Shown: positions 20,567 to 32,300 of the stretch, in pieces | Numbering within the stretch: the first letter of the stretch is position 1 | Layout of the letters: every line of letters begins with the position of its first letter | From: Glycine soja | Lineage: Eukaryota; Streptophyta; Magnoliopsida; Fabales; Fabaceae | Length of the DNA: 64,000 nt | Assembly (NCBI RefSeq): GCF_004193775.1 | Contig: NC_041021.1 | Location: 19,064,632 to 19,128,631 of the forward strand | Direction: 5' to 3' | Made by a program: the position numbers and the translations under genes | Notes under the pieces: model-generated | The model's database searches: none | Told to the model about the DNA's origin: nothing | What the model saw: only the letters and a program-made list of their open reading frames with translations

Positions 20567-20810
20567 GTTCTGTTGTAACACTTTTGTAAAATCTTGGCTA
20601 GATGAAAGCTTTTGTTCCTTTTTATAAAAAGAGAAGTTCTGAAACTCATCACGTTGTCTACAAAGGCCTTGTGGTGGATCTAAGCGCTCTGATCATTCAT
20701 TAGCATATTCATGATTTGGTGGCATACTCACCACTGTTTGTTTCTTTAGGAAACTCACCATAACTAAAAAAGCGCAAAGGCACCCCTATAACACCTGATC
20801 TAAAAGTAAG

Positions 20811-22435
20811 ATGGATAACGAAGAGGGAGTGCAAGAACAGATGAAGGTCGACATGTTGGCTTTAAAAGGTCAGATGGATTTTATGACGGAAGCCATGCTA
20901 AAAATTCAAAAATCAATAGAAGACAATGCTACGGCGCCGCTTCCAATACAGCTAGGGAAGCGGAACCGGTGCTACAGCTCGCAATGAACTTGGGCCGGGA
21001 CAGAAGCGTGACGGGTTTCAATCGGAGGTATAGTCCTCAAGCCTACCCTTATGGTTTGCCTCCAGACTTCACTCCCCGTACCGCTCCAGACGATTTAAGC
21101 CAAGCCCCTACCTTCGAGGGGCAAGTCCTTCTTCATGCCGACTATCCTCTGTAGGAAGATGATGAAGGAGATGCCCATTTAGGCCCTCTACTTCCCCCAA
21201 GGAAACCAACCCCCCATGAGTTTCCCCAACTAAACATAATCCACCATGCCCCGTCTCAATCTGCACCCATTAAGGAACTCGTTCCCATTTCAAAAGACAA
21301 GGGAAAGATCGATCTGCTTGAAGAGAGGTTGAGAGCGGTGGAAGGCCTCGGCAACTATCCTTTCTCAGATTTAGCCGATCTGTGTCTGGTACCTGACATC
21401 ATCATTCCTCCCAAGTTTAAGGTACCAGATTTTGACAAGTACAAAGGGACGACGTGTCAAAAGAGTCATCTTCAGATGTATTGTCGAAGGATGGAGGCAT
21501 ATTCCATGGATGAAAAGCTGTTAATGCACTTCTTTCAAGACAGCTTAGTCGGAGCAGCAGTGGCGTGATACACAAATCTGGAAGCCTCTCAGGTCCGGTC
21601 GTGGAAAGACTTGGCAACTGCTTTCATTAGGCAGTACCAATACAACACAGATATGGCTCCCGATCGGAACCAACTTCAGAGCATAAGCAAACGGGAACAT
21701 GAGTCCATCAAGGAATATGCTCATAGGCGGAGAGACCTAGCAGCCCAAGTCATCCCACCCATAACTGAGAGGGAAATGATCACGATCATGGTAGATACGC
21801 CGCCTACGTTCTACTACGAGAAGCTGATAGGATATATGTCGGCCAACTTTGCAGACCTTGTCTTCGCCGGAGAAAGAATCGAGTCCGGATTGAGGAAAGG
21901 CAAGTTTGAATACGCCTCCAACGCTGGCCCCAACAACAATAGAAGAGCCCCAGTGGTGGGCACACAGAAAAAGGAAGGGGATACCCACGCGGTCACCACC
22001 GCCCCAACATGGATGAAAACGACCCAAAATGCTCAAAACTCATACCAACACAACCACCCGAACATCTCGATCTGAGCCGGAAGTTCCCTTCCAACTCAAG
22101 TAGAAGGGCCTGCCACGACAGAAAAAACGCCTGCACAACACGCGGCTCCCGCCACACCCTGGCCAGCCAATAATACGACTCCTAGCACGAGCTATGACAA
22201 TCCGCGACACCCCCTGAGAGACCGGTTCTCTCCTACTCCTATGGCGTATTCCGAGTTATGGCCCTCATTATTGGAAAACCATTTGGTGGTGGCCATACCT
22301 GGAAAGGTCTTCCAGCCACCATATTCCAAGTGGTACAACTCAAATGCCACGTGCGCATACCATAGTGGAGCCCCCAGACAAAACATTCATTCTTGCTTGC
22401 CATTCAAGTATAAGGTGCAACACCTAATAAATGTC
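20811..22435 (+). pseudogene. gag: gag of element A, part 1
   Basis: The ATG at 20811 starts MDNEEGVQEQMKVDML, a helical N-terminus like that of element B. A frameshift lies near 20940. Stops occur at about 21152, 21566 and 22073. The retrotransposon gag domain spans 21330-21900 (PPKFKVPDFDKYKGTTCQ, FIRQYQYNTDMAPDR, ESIKEYAHRRRDLA). The zinc-knuckle-like block CAYHSGAP...HSC lies at 22351-22395. The frame is then cut at 22435 by a solo LTR. Gag would form the virus-like particle; this copy is dead. The repeat at 7010-8252 (minus) is its closest relative in the window. Confidence 0.85.
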
Positions 22436-24266
22436 TGTCATACCCTAATTTCGTCCAGGGACCTTTGCTTGATGACGTGCGACCTTTCTTTGGTCCTTGT
22501 GAGGTGCTTGGCACCCATCATTAGGCAATTTGTGAAATTCCAGGACATGCCGGAAAACCAAAAAAAATATTGATGCACAATCCGTAAGTTTCCGTGACAC
22601 ACCGGAAATCAAATGGAAGCATCGTTGCATAATTAAGTGAGGTTCCGTAACATTCCGTAAGTCAAAAAGGGGATGATTATGTAATCCGCAAGGTTCCATA
22701 ACATTACGGAAAGAAAACAAGTATCGTTACGAAATTCATAAGTTTCCGTAACTTTACGAAAAAAGAATCACCAAAAAAAAGCAGAGGGGGTGTACTTAGT
22801 AAAAATGGGGGTGCAAATAGCACCCAAGCCCACTTGGGCCCTCCAGAATATTCCTCCAGAAGGCTGTTGCTTCTGGAGGAAGCAACCTGGCTTGCCTGGG
22901 CGAGCTGGGCGGCAAGCACCTCCCCTATTTTGCTATAAATAGGGGAGGAAGTGAAGAAGAAAAGGGTTCAGCCCCTTAGGCACTTCTCTCTCTTTCGAAT
23001 TTGCTTGGAAAAATTGTTTCCGTGAAGAAAATCTAAGCCGAGGCGCTTCCGAAACGTTTCCGTAACGTTTTCCGTGAGGAATTTCGCGAAGGTTTTCGAC
23101 CGTTCTTCGACGTTCTTCATTCGTTCTTCATCGTTCTTCGATCTTCAACGGGTAAGTACCTCGAACCAAGCTTTTCGATTCATTCTATGTACCCGTAGTG
23201 GTCCACATTGTGTTTCGTGCATTTTTATTCTCGTTTTGTTTACTTTTTATACCCCCTCTTGACGTGCTTAAGCCATTTTACTTAAGTCATTTCTCGCTTA
23301 ACTTAAAAATAAAATAAATTTCCACCGAACGTTTGAATTGTATTATCCGTTAACTTCGGTTAAAATAAATTCCGACCGTTCGGTCGTGCCGTAACCACGT
23401 TGGAAATCAAAAAAAGAGGTAAAAAATAATATAATAATAAAAAAACATCTTTTAGCAAAATAAAGCGGAAAATCAATCGGACGTTTTCTCTTTGGGATTT
23501 CTCATTCTTAATCGAATTGATTAATAACTAAAGTGAAACTAAGGCTAAAATCAACTCGCCTAGTCAAGCTCGTCCATAAAAAAAGGCTTTTGAAGTTTGT
23601 CATTTCAATTTCTCACTAAGTAAAATGGATCATTTTCAAGGTCCAACGCCTTAAAATGATCACCTCTTAAGTAAAAAAAGAATCACTTGATAAGCAAGAA
23701 CTACGTAGGTCTGAGTTCCTCATTGAGGATACGTAGGAGCAAAAGCCCCGCTTTTGTCGACCACCCCAAGAGATAGTTAATGGTCCAATGCCTTAACGTT
23801 TCTGTCCTTTCAAAAACAAGAGATCGTTAATGGTCCAATGCCTTAACGTTTCTCTCCTTTCAAAATCAAAAGACCGTTTAATGGTTCAACACCTTAAATG
23901 ACCTTTTGTTCAATAAAAACATATTTTGCAACAAAGACAAAAAACAACTTAACCAAACACTTTGTTCCGAAAGAACTACGTAGGTCTGATTTTCTCATCC
24001 CAAATTGAGGAAAATCAAAGTCATGTTTGCACATTCGATTAAAGGCTGCCGTCCCTTGGGACGGACGTGTGGGGTGCTAATACCTTCCCCGTGCGTAAAT
24101 ACAACTCCCGAACCTTTCACTTAAAAGTTCGTAGATCGCGTCTTTTCCGGTTTTTCCGATGTTTTCCTCAAATAAACGTTGGTGGCGACTCCGTGCGTAT
24201 TCCTTTCGTGGAACACGCATCCCGCGAGTCACGCGTCGCCCTCCCGCCGAAGGGTAGGTTGCGACA
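22436..24266 (+). mobile_element. Solo LTR of the Ogre-like family with TSD ATGTC
   Basis: A complete LTR (1,831 bp, TGTCATACCCTAATTTCGTC to GGTTGCGACA) lies in the gag of element A. ATGTC precedes it (22431-22435) and follows it (24267-24271). Neither a PBS nor a PPT adjoins it. It has the TATA box at 22934, a 5' splice site candidate at 23152 (GGGTAAGTACC), GGTCCAACG/ATGCCTTAA boxes (23640-23900), and stem-loop modules at 23697-23763 and, truncated, at 23972. Removing one TSD copy with the LTR brings the gag halves back into frame. Confidence 0.95.
22934..22941 (+). promoter_or_regulatory. TATA box of the solo LTR
   Basis: TATAAATA within GCTATAAATAGGGG, about 28 bp after a decayed copy of the 18-bp palindrome (22889-22906). 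Confidence 0.65.
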
Positions 24267-24583
24267 ATGTCGGCTGGCTATCATTTCAAGAAGAGGGCCC
24301 CAACGTTAAGACCAATCCACTAGTCATTCATGGAGGAGCTAGCGTAAACACCATTGAAAAGGATAGGCCGTCAGGGTCAAAGAAATTAGAAGATGTGGCT
24401 ACATCCAGAAGATTCATCTACCAGTCGCTGCAGGAAGCATGCATGGTCTCTCGTGGCGGAGACAAAAGCGACGAATGTCTGTTTCATCTCGGGAAGTTAC
24501 ACGACATGGAAACCTGCCCCGCGGTGGAAGAGCTACTTCAACGGCTCATGGACTGGGGGCAGCTCGAAGTGTCTGAGAGGTAG
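24267..24583 (+). pseudogene. gag: gag of element A, part 2
   Basis: After the TSD the gag frame continues (GWLSFQEEGPNVKTNPL, then DECLFHLGKLHDMETCPAVEE) and ends in a stop at 24581-24583. The next domain continues in a different frame, so a one-base shift lies near 24580. The linker of this family normally runs on into the protease, so this stop is read as damage. Confidence 0.8.
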
Positions 24584-25853
24584 GGAAGAACCACAGATTT
24601 GCACGCAGTCGGCAGAAAGGAAGGCTCCACCAACCCCCAAAGCCCTAGTAATATGTTTCACTAGGAATATGACCAGCCCCAGGTCCGAGTACCCCCAGAT
24701 AGTGCCCAAGCCGACGCCATTTTCCTATCAAAGCAATAAGGTCGTCCCATGGAAATATACCCCTCCCGCTTTTGGAGAAGGGGCTGCAACCGAGGTTGAC
24801 TCCTTGTCAGCCAAGGTGACCAACATTACCGGCCTTAGTGGAGTAACCCGCAGTGGCCAGGTGTTCACTCCCCCTCACTCAGCGGAATTGCCCTCCAAGG
24901 GGAAAGCACCCATGACCCAAGAGTCCGCAGGCGCGGCCACCCCCTCAAAAGAAGTGGATCCCCCGATAGTAAAGGGAGCTAAAAAGAAGGAAGGTCTCCA
25001 AGGAAGGGAGGTGACCTTGGAAGAGGCTCATGAGTTTCTTCGTCTCATCCAACAAAGTGAGTTTAAAGTGGTTGAGCAATTGAATAAAACTCTATCAAGG
25101 ATCTCCTTGCTCGAATTGCTCATAAGCTCCGAGCCTCATCGTGCACTGTTGGTAAAGGTCCTCAACGAAGCCCACGTAGCACAAGACATCTTAGTCGAGG
25201 GCTTTGAAGGAATTGTTAATCACATAACTACCAATAACTACCTCGCGTTCGCGGAGGAAGAGATTCCAGTTGAGAGGAGAGGGCACAACAAAGCTCTACA
25301 TGTGTCTGTCAGATGCAAGGACCATGTCGTTGCTAAGGTACTCATCGATAATGGTTCAAGTTTAAATGTGATGCCAAAGACCACCTTGGAGAAACTTCCT
25401 TTTAATGCGTCACGTCTAAAACCGAGTTCAATGGTAGTACGAGCTTTTGACAGTAGTCGGCGAGAGGTGATGGGGGAAATTGACATCCCCATTCAGATAG
25501 GCCCCCACACTTGCAATGTGGTTTTCCAAGTGATGGACATAAATCCTGCCTACAGCTGCCTTTTGGGGAGGCCATGGATTCACGCGCTAGGAGTTGTCCC
25601 CTCGACGCTTCACCAGAAATTGAAATTCGCGGTTGGTGGACTCTTGGTGATAGTGTGGGGTGAAGAGGATATGTTGGTAAGCTGCCCCTCCTCGGCACCA
25701 TATGTAGAGGCAGCGGAGGAATAATTGGAAACAACTTTCCAATCCTTCGAGGTGGTAAGTTGTGCCTCTGTGGAAACAAGTCCATTGCTACCTTGTTTCT
25801 CTAATACGGCCCTGATGGTGGCGCGGGTAATGCTCAGGCACGGTTATGAGCCC
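24584..25853 (+). pseudogene. Protease region of element A
   Basis: The frame open to 25724 contains a Pro/Ser-rich linker, a helical segment (EVTLEEAHEFLRLIQQSEFKV), and an aspartic protease with the active-site motif LIDNGSSLNVM (DNGSS at 25347-25361). The flap region follows, and then LLGRPWIHALG (about 25560-25590), typical of retropepsins. DNG replaces the more common DSG/DTG, which is usual for this plant lineage as far as I know. The frame stops at 25722, and degenerate sequence continues to the G-patch start (MLRHGYEP) where the SIRE1-type element is inserted. The enzyme would cleave the Gag-Pol precursor. Confidence 0.85.
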
Positions 25854-26854
25854 TGAAATTCTGATACTGAGGACAGATGTCGTACAGGATGTCACGACAT
25901 CCCGCTTCAGAACATGCAGATTATGTATGACAGTATGAACAGATTAAACAAGTAAATAACACAAGAGAATTGTTAACCCAGTTCGGTGCAACGTCACCTA
26001 CATCTGGGGGCTACCAAGCCAGGGAGGAAATCCACTAGAATAGTATTAGTTCGAAGATCTAACAGCCACTGTATACAACCTTCTCACCTAATCACTACCC
26101 ATGCAACTTCTACCTAAGAGCCACTCTTAGATATGAGAACCCCTCTCACTCCCTCTCAATCACTCACCCGTGTTTACAAACAAATCAAAGACACACCAGA
26201 GATTGCTCTCTGAACAATAGAGATCAACTCTACACACTCAGGTCCAACACTTGATGTTAGGGTAACATCAAGGTGGCTCACAAAACACTCAAGTCCCAAA
26301 ACTCACAAAATAACTCTTCAATCTCGGACTTGGTGAAAAACCCGTGCAACCTTCATGTTTATATAGTAGTGTGCGTATCTGGGCTGCAACAACTTGCGCT
26401 GGATAAGATCTATCATTCTCCTGAAAAATCTGCACTTAAAGATCTAAAAGATAAAGTTTTATCTTTTAGTTTTTATCTTCAATCTCTAATCCCTGAACGA
26501 AACTATTCAAGTTTGTAATTCAAACTTTAATTATCTTTTAATTCGTTCCTAAAGATAGAGCGCCTAATCTGTTGCTGACTGCACATTAATCTGTTAAAGA
26601 TATAACAGATTTATGTGTCCAGTATTTTCGGGCAGGATGTCCTGGACATTGTATCCAACATCGTGGATCCTGCAGCTTCAATTCTTCATTTGACATTTTA
26701 TCTTGCCTTGTGCATTGTGCAGCCCGATCTGATTCCTTGACATAATGTTAGACATCATGTGCAGCAACTCCAGCTTTCCTTCATTGTCTAAGTGCTTATG
26801 TTTTAACAAAATTTTAGCCAATCTTTTAAAACTCAGTAAAGCTAAGCACTAACA
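25854..26854 (-). mobile_element. 3' LTR of the SIRE1-type element
   Basis: On the minus strand it starts TGTTAGTGC at 26854 and ends AATTTCA at 25854. Reading base by base against the other LTR I found two differences: position 25861 (C here, A at 34127) and one base near 26657 (A here, G in the other). A TATATAAA box lies at 26357-26365. Confidence 0.95.
26357..26365 (-). promoter_or_regulatory. TATA box of the SIRE1-type 3' LTR
   Basis: TATATAAAC on the minus strand. An identical box is at 34623-34631 in the 5' LTR, where it would drive the element's transcription. Confidence 0.65.
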
Positions 26855-27385
26855 ATCTCCCCCTTTGGCAAATTTTGTCTAAAACATACTTAGACACTTC
26901 CTGAGCAGGTACGAGCAGTCATGCAAGTGGGATCAACAACTTTCATTATCAGAGTAATCAAGCACAGCAGTATCTGTAGTGGTGACAGCAAAATTCTGCA
27001 AGTTGCAAATCTACAAGTCTTTTCCAGGATGTCAAGACATCTCACGTGACATCAGCTTTCTGCTCCCCCTGTCTCCATGCTCTTACTGCAGCATCTTCTA
27101 TCAGCTACTAGTTTCAGTAGCTTTCATCAATCATCATCAGCAGTAGCAGTATAAATACTACTCCCCCTCAAAATCATAAATCATGCATAATATCCTACAT
27201 GCATAATCTACTGCATAATCTACATGCATAATATCCTATCCTACTACTCCCCCTTTTTAGACAGAATTTGGCAAAAGTAGAATGCATGAAATTAAGGTGC
27301 AAATATTACAGACCAATAGCAATCCATTGTTCAAAGGGACATGCCCCAATAGCTAGTAACAGTAAAAAAAATAAAGGTCTGATGG
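26855..27385 (-). other. 3' untranslated region with four PPT-like tracts
   Basis: On the minus strand the tract AAAGGGGGAGAT (26855-26866) abuts the 3' LTR and is the functional-looking PPT. Three more GGGGGAG tracts lie upstream: near 27245-27253 (AAAAAGGGGGAGTAG), 27160-27168 (TGAGGGGGAGTAG) and 27064-27071 (ACAGGGGGAGC). The region between is AT-rich with repeated ATGCATAAT. Confidence 0.75.
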
Positions 27386-29338
27386 TCATGGGGTGGCATC
27401 AGAATCATCATCATCTGATTCTGTATCCTCTGCTGCATCTTCTTCTTCCTCAGCTGCTTCTCCATCATCAATGCCATTGTCTGAGAGTCTTTTGATCAGG
27501 CGTTCCAGCTCCATTTTCTTCTCTGTGTTGGCTTTGATGGTTGCCTCCAGCACCTTGCATGTGTCCTTGAGTTCAGCAATCAAATCATCCTTGGACACAG
27601 CACCTGAAGCAGCAGCTTTCCCTGATGTCGAGACAATGTCTGGGACATGTGTCCCCTCAAACAGTTTGTAATGCAGGGATAGAGGAGATTCTCTCTTCTT
27701 CACAGAGTCAATGTTGTTTAAGATATTGGGATGTTGACTCAACATAATGCCACACAATACAGTCGGAAAGGAAATGGGTAATTTGACAGCAAAAGATTCT
27801 GAATGCTTAATAGTTTGATCAAAAATATAGTTTCCAAAATTAAATTTGGACTCGGTTCCAACAGCATACAGAAATTTACCCAAACCTGTGGCAACAGTGG
27901 AAGTATGATTGGTGGGTACCCAGTTGGCAGTGCCAATCCTATGCAGGATTGCATACTTCACACTTAGCTTCCCTGCAGAAAGCTTCCCTTTCTTTGGCCA
28001 ATGCTGGACTTGCTTGGCAGTGATTTCCTTGGCAATTTGATGCTCAGAAACAGCAATATCCACCACTCCTTCAGTTGGTCTGCCCAGGTATTTGTTGATT
28101 ACAGCAGGGGAGAATCTAATACATTTTCCTCTGACAAACACTTTCTGATACTCATCACTCTTTCTGTTTGTTATGTCAGAGGGAATGTTGACAATGAATT
28201 CCCTGACTAGGCTTTCATAACAATCTCCCAACTTGGTGACTGTTTTCAGCAGTCCAGCAGCCTTGATGAGGTCCATGATCTCCTTGCAATCCAAGGCATC
28301 TCTTCCCAGTTCTCTTTCTACAGCAAGTCTGCGTTGATATACAAATTTCCACCTTTCAACATTGCCAATGGAGTGGAATGAAATGTTGTCCAATGGGGCA
28401 TCAGGGACATTTCCAGGCACCTTTTTCCCTGATTTCTTGGCTCTCTTGATGTCGGGAACATCTAGTTCGACATCATCATCAGAATCAGATGAGGAAATTT
28501 CTTTCCTCTTCTTGGAAGGGATTGCAACTTTGCTCCATCTGGATGTGGTAGGAGTGATTGGTGTGCTCTTCTTCTGTGCAATAGTTTTGATTCGTCCAGA
28601 CCTAGTAATGGGGGTTTTTCCCTTTCTGCTTTGTAATCTTTCTGCAATGCCAAGTGCCAACTTTTTGACAATGGGTTCCTCATCAGATTCTACCTCTTCT
28701 AGATCAATGAGGTCACCTGGAGCAGGTTCTGGTGCCCTTGGTGCAGGGGTCTCCTCTGTGGCTTGATCCTCTTCCTCTGTTGATTTCTCTTTACTGGATG
28801 AAGAGAGGACTTCAGCATTTGGGGTGGAAGATGTTGGGACATCTTTATCAGCATCAGGGACAGAAGCATTTTTCAAAATGCTATTCACAAGACTGCGGAT
28901 CTTCTTATCCATCTCAGTGTCTACTTCCCTAGGGCTTGTTGCAAAGCTAGGGTTTTCAGAAATCTTCACTCCCTGTTGTCTTTTAGGGATCAGTTTCTCA
29001 GGAACAGGGCCTGGACCAGGAATCATTTGTATGGGTTGGATATTGAATTCGGGTTGTTCCTGGTTTGATGGAGTTTTGGAGGATGATGGAGATGATGGTA
29101 CAGAGGGTGAAACAGGGGATGAGGTTTCTTTTGGTGAGGTAGCCATGGAGAAGCAGAGCTTTTGGAGTGGTTTCGTGAATATCTGAGAAGTGTTGGGGAA
29201 TGAAAACGAGATTGCCACGAAAATGTAAGTTTGAATGAGGAAGGTAGGGGGACGGAGTTTGAATTTGTTTTGGCTCAGTAGTGAACGTGCTATTAATGTT
29301 GAGTGAGACGTTTGAGCACGTTCAGATAGAAGTAGCTG
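27386..29338 (-). CDS. Envelope-like ORF of the SIRE1-type element
   Basis: The frame is open from the codon after the pol stop (29338) to a stop at 27386, about 650 codons. It is in the same frame as pol. The first ATG is only at 29146, so much of the N-terminus can be made only by readthrough. The N-terminal third is Pro/Ser-rich (PVSPSVPSSPSSSKTPS). The middle is acidic with basic clusters (KKRKE, KRAKKSGKK). A folded-looking region follows (FVYQRRLAVERELGRDALDC, IRFSPAVINKYLGRP), then a coiled-coil-like C-terminus (about 27600-27480) and an acidic tail. SIRE1 is known for such an env-like protein; its role is unproven. No strong transmembrane segment is evident by eye. The frame has no stops, consistent with a young copy. 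Confidence 0.85.
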   Translation of the reverse strand, partial: QLLLSERAQTSHSTLIARSLLSQNKFKLRPPTFLIQTYIFVAISFSFPNTSQIFTKPLQKLCFSMATSPKETSSPVSPSVPSSPSSSKTPSNQEQPEFNIQPIQMIPGPGPVPEKLIPKRQQGVKISENPSFATSPREVDTEMDKKIRSLVNSILKNASVPDADKDVPTSSTPNAEVLSSSSKEKSTEEEDQATEETPAPRAPEPAPGDLIDLEEVESDEEPIVKKLALGIAERLQSRKGKTPITRSGRIKTIAQKKSTPITPTTSRWSKVAIPSKKRKEISSSDSDDDVELDVPDIKRAKKSGKKVPGNVPDAPLDNISFHSIGNVERWKFVYQRRLAVERELGRDALDCKEIMDLIKAAGLLKTVTKLGDCYESLVREFIVNIPSDITNRKSDEYQKVFVRGKCIRFSPAVINKYLGRPTEGVVDIAVSEHQIAKEITAKQVQHWPKKGKLSAGKLSVKYAILHRIGTANWVPTNHTSTVATGLGKFLYAVGTESKFNFGNYIFDQTIKHSESFAVKLPISFPTVLCGIMLSQHPNILNNIDSVKKRESPLSLHYKLFEGTHVPDIVSTSGKAAASGAVSKDDLIAELKDTCKVLEATIKANTEKKMELERLIKRLSDNGIDDGEAAEEEEDAAEDTESDDDDSDATP

Positions 29339-29347
29339 CTATAATTC
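29339..29347 (-). promoter_or_regulatory. Leaky pol stop codon, UAG CAG CUA context
   Basis: On the minus strand pol ends TAG at 29341-29339, and the next six bases (29338-29333) are CAGCTA. This fits the UAG-CAR-YYA readthrough context known from tobacco mosaic virus, which has been reported to express the SIRE1 env-like ORF. The downstream frame is open and in phase. Confidence 0.88.
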
Positions 29348-32300
29348 CTCTAGCAGACAAATGCCCAGCTTGCCCCTCAGTTTTTCAAACTGATTTGCAT
29401 CCAATGCCTTTGTGAAAATATCTGCTACTTGTTCCTCTGTGGCAACATGCTCAAGTGTGATAACTTTATCATCAACAAGATCTCTAATATAGTGATGTCT
29501 AATGTCAATGTGCTTGGTTCTGCTGTGTTGAACAGGATTTTTAGAGATATTAATAGCACTCATGTTGTCACAGTACAATGTCATGACATCTTGTTCGACA
29601 TTGTACTCCTTCAGCATCTGCTTCATCCAAACTAGTTGTGAACAGCTGCTTCCTGCTGCAATATACTCTGCTTCTGCAGTAGATAGGGACACACAGTTCT
29701 GCTTCTTGCTGAACCATGCAATAAGATTGTTTCCCAAATAGAAACCTCCACCAGAAGTGTTTTTTCTGTCATCTGCACTACCAGCCCAATCAGCATCACA
29801 ATATCCAACCAGCATTGAATCTGAACAATGACAGTACATAATCCCATAGTCACTGGTGCCATTTACATATTTCAGAATTCTCTTTACTTGATTCAAGTGA
29901 CTTATCTTGGGATTGGCTTGATATCTTGCACAAACACCTACTGCAAAGGTGATGTCAGGTCTGCTTGCTGTTAAATATAGTAAGCTCCCAATCATGCTTC
30001 TGTACAAACTTTGATCAACACTGGTGCCAGCTTCATCCTTTGACAGCTTCAAGTGAGTAGGTGCAGGTGTTCTTTTATGGATGGCATTTTCCATCCCAAA
30101 CTTCTTGACAATGTTCTTTGCATACTTGCTTTGTGAGAGGAATATGGAGTCTTCCATCTGCTTCACTTGGAGTCCCAGAAAATAAGTCAGCTCTCCAACA
30201 AGACTCATCTCAAATTCAGATTGCATCTGTTGGACAAAATGTCGAAGCATCTCATTCGACATCCCTCCAAACACAATGTCATCAACATATATCTGTGCTA
30301 TCATCAAGTTTTCAGCATCTTGTTTAACAAAGAGAGTCTTGTCAATTCCTCCCTTCCTATACCCTTGCTGAGTAAGGAACTTTGTTAGCCTTTCATACCA
30401 AGCTCTTGGAGCTTGCTTCAATCCATAGAGAGCCTTCTTGAGCTTGTATACATGATCTGGATGAGTTGGATCTGCAAATCCCTTTGGCTACTCCACATAG
30501 ACTTCTTCATTCAGGTATCCATTCAGAAACGCGCTCTTCACATCCATCTGATACAGCTTGAATTTGAGGATGCAAGCTACACCAAGTAATAGTCTGATGG
30601 ACTCAAGTCTAGCAACAGGGGCGAAAGTTTCATCAAAGTCTACACCTTCAATCTGAGTGTAGCCTTGAGCAACAAGTCTGGCCTTGTTTCTGGTTATAAC
30701 ACCTTCTTCATTGGTTTTGTTCTTGAAGATCCACTTGGTGCCAATCACATTAGTTCCCTTGGGTCTAGGAACTAGCTCCCAGACTTCATTCCTTTTGAAT
30801 TGCTCCAATTCTTCTTGCATAGCATTGATCCAGAACTCATCAGTCAGTGCCTCTTTCACATTCTTTGGCTCAGTTTTGGAGACAAAACATGAATTGGAGA
30901 CAATCTCAGACTCCCTTGATCTTGTAGTGACTCCTCTGTTTGGATCTCCTATAATCAGCTCCTTGGGGTGCATCTTCTGGATTCTAATGGAAGGACTCTT
31001 GTCAGGTTGATTGATGTTTGGTTCATCTGTAGCAGAATCAGAGTTTTCTGCATTTTCTGCATTTTCTGCACTTTTAGCTGTATCTGCTACATTGTCTCCC
31101 GATGTTCTGACATCGTCTTCGACATCCTTCTTTCTTGCTGGAGTTAGATCATCAACAACCACATTGATGGATTCCATCACAGTTCTAGTTCTGGAATTGA
31201 ATACTCTATATGCTCTGCTGTTTGTAGAGTATCCCAAGAATATTCCTGCATCACTCTTGGGATCCATCTTTCTCCTTTGCTCTCTATCTGCCAAAATGTA
31301 ACATGGACTTCCAAAGATGTGGAAGTGCTTGACAGTTGGCTTCCTCCCTTTCCAGATTTCATACAGTGTGGTTGGAGTCCCTCTTCTAAGTGTGACTCTG
31401 TTGTGGATATAGCATGCTGTGTTCATGGCTTCAGCCCAGAAATTATAGGGAAGTTCTTTGGCATGAAGCATGACCCTAGCAGCTTCTTGCAAAGTCCTGT
31501 TTTTCCTTTCAACTATGCCATTTTGTTGTGGTGTGATGGCTGCAGAGAACTCATGAGTGATGCCTTCAGATGTGCAGAATTCAGTAAACTTGCTGTTTTC
31601 AAACTCTCTGCCATGGTCACTCCTAATTCTCTTGATGACACAGTCTTTTTCTCTTTGAAGTCTTAGACTCAACTCTTTGAATACTTCAAAGGTGTCTGAT
31701 TTCTCTCTGATAAAGTTGACCCAGGTAAATCTGGAGAAATCATCCACAACAACATAGGCATACCTCTTTCCTCCAAGGCTTTCAACTTGCATAGGCCCCA
31801 TCAAGTCCATGTGAAGTAGTTCCAGCACCCTGGAAGTGGTCTGATGTTGAAGCTTCTGGTGGGACATCTTGACTTGCTTTCCAATCTGACATTCACCACA
31901 GATTCTGCCTTCTTCTATTTTCAGATTGGGAATGCCTCTAACAGCACCTTTGTCAATGATATTCTTCATGCCTCTTAAGTGCAGATGTCCAAATCTTTGA
32001 TGCCATATTTTGACTTCATCTTCTTTGGAGGATGGACATGTGGAGGAGTAACTGGTTTCTTGAGGTGTCCATAGGTAGCAGTTGTCCTTTGATCTGCTGC
32101 CCTTCATTAGAACTTCATTCTTCTCATTTGTCACCAAGCATTCTGACTTTGTGAAGTTTACATTGAATCCTTCATCACACAACTGACTGATGCTGATCAA
32201 GTTTGCAGTCAGTCCCTTCACCAGCAGTACTTTGTTCAGACTAGGAAGTCCATCATGGACTAGCTTTCCCATTCCAGTGATCTTTCCTTTAGAGCCATCT

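Noticed and set aside
27393..29186. Plus-strand Ser-rich frames opposite the envelope-like ORF
   Set aside because: They are shadows of the minus-strand coding sequence.
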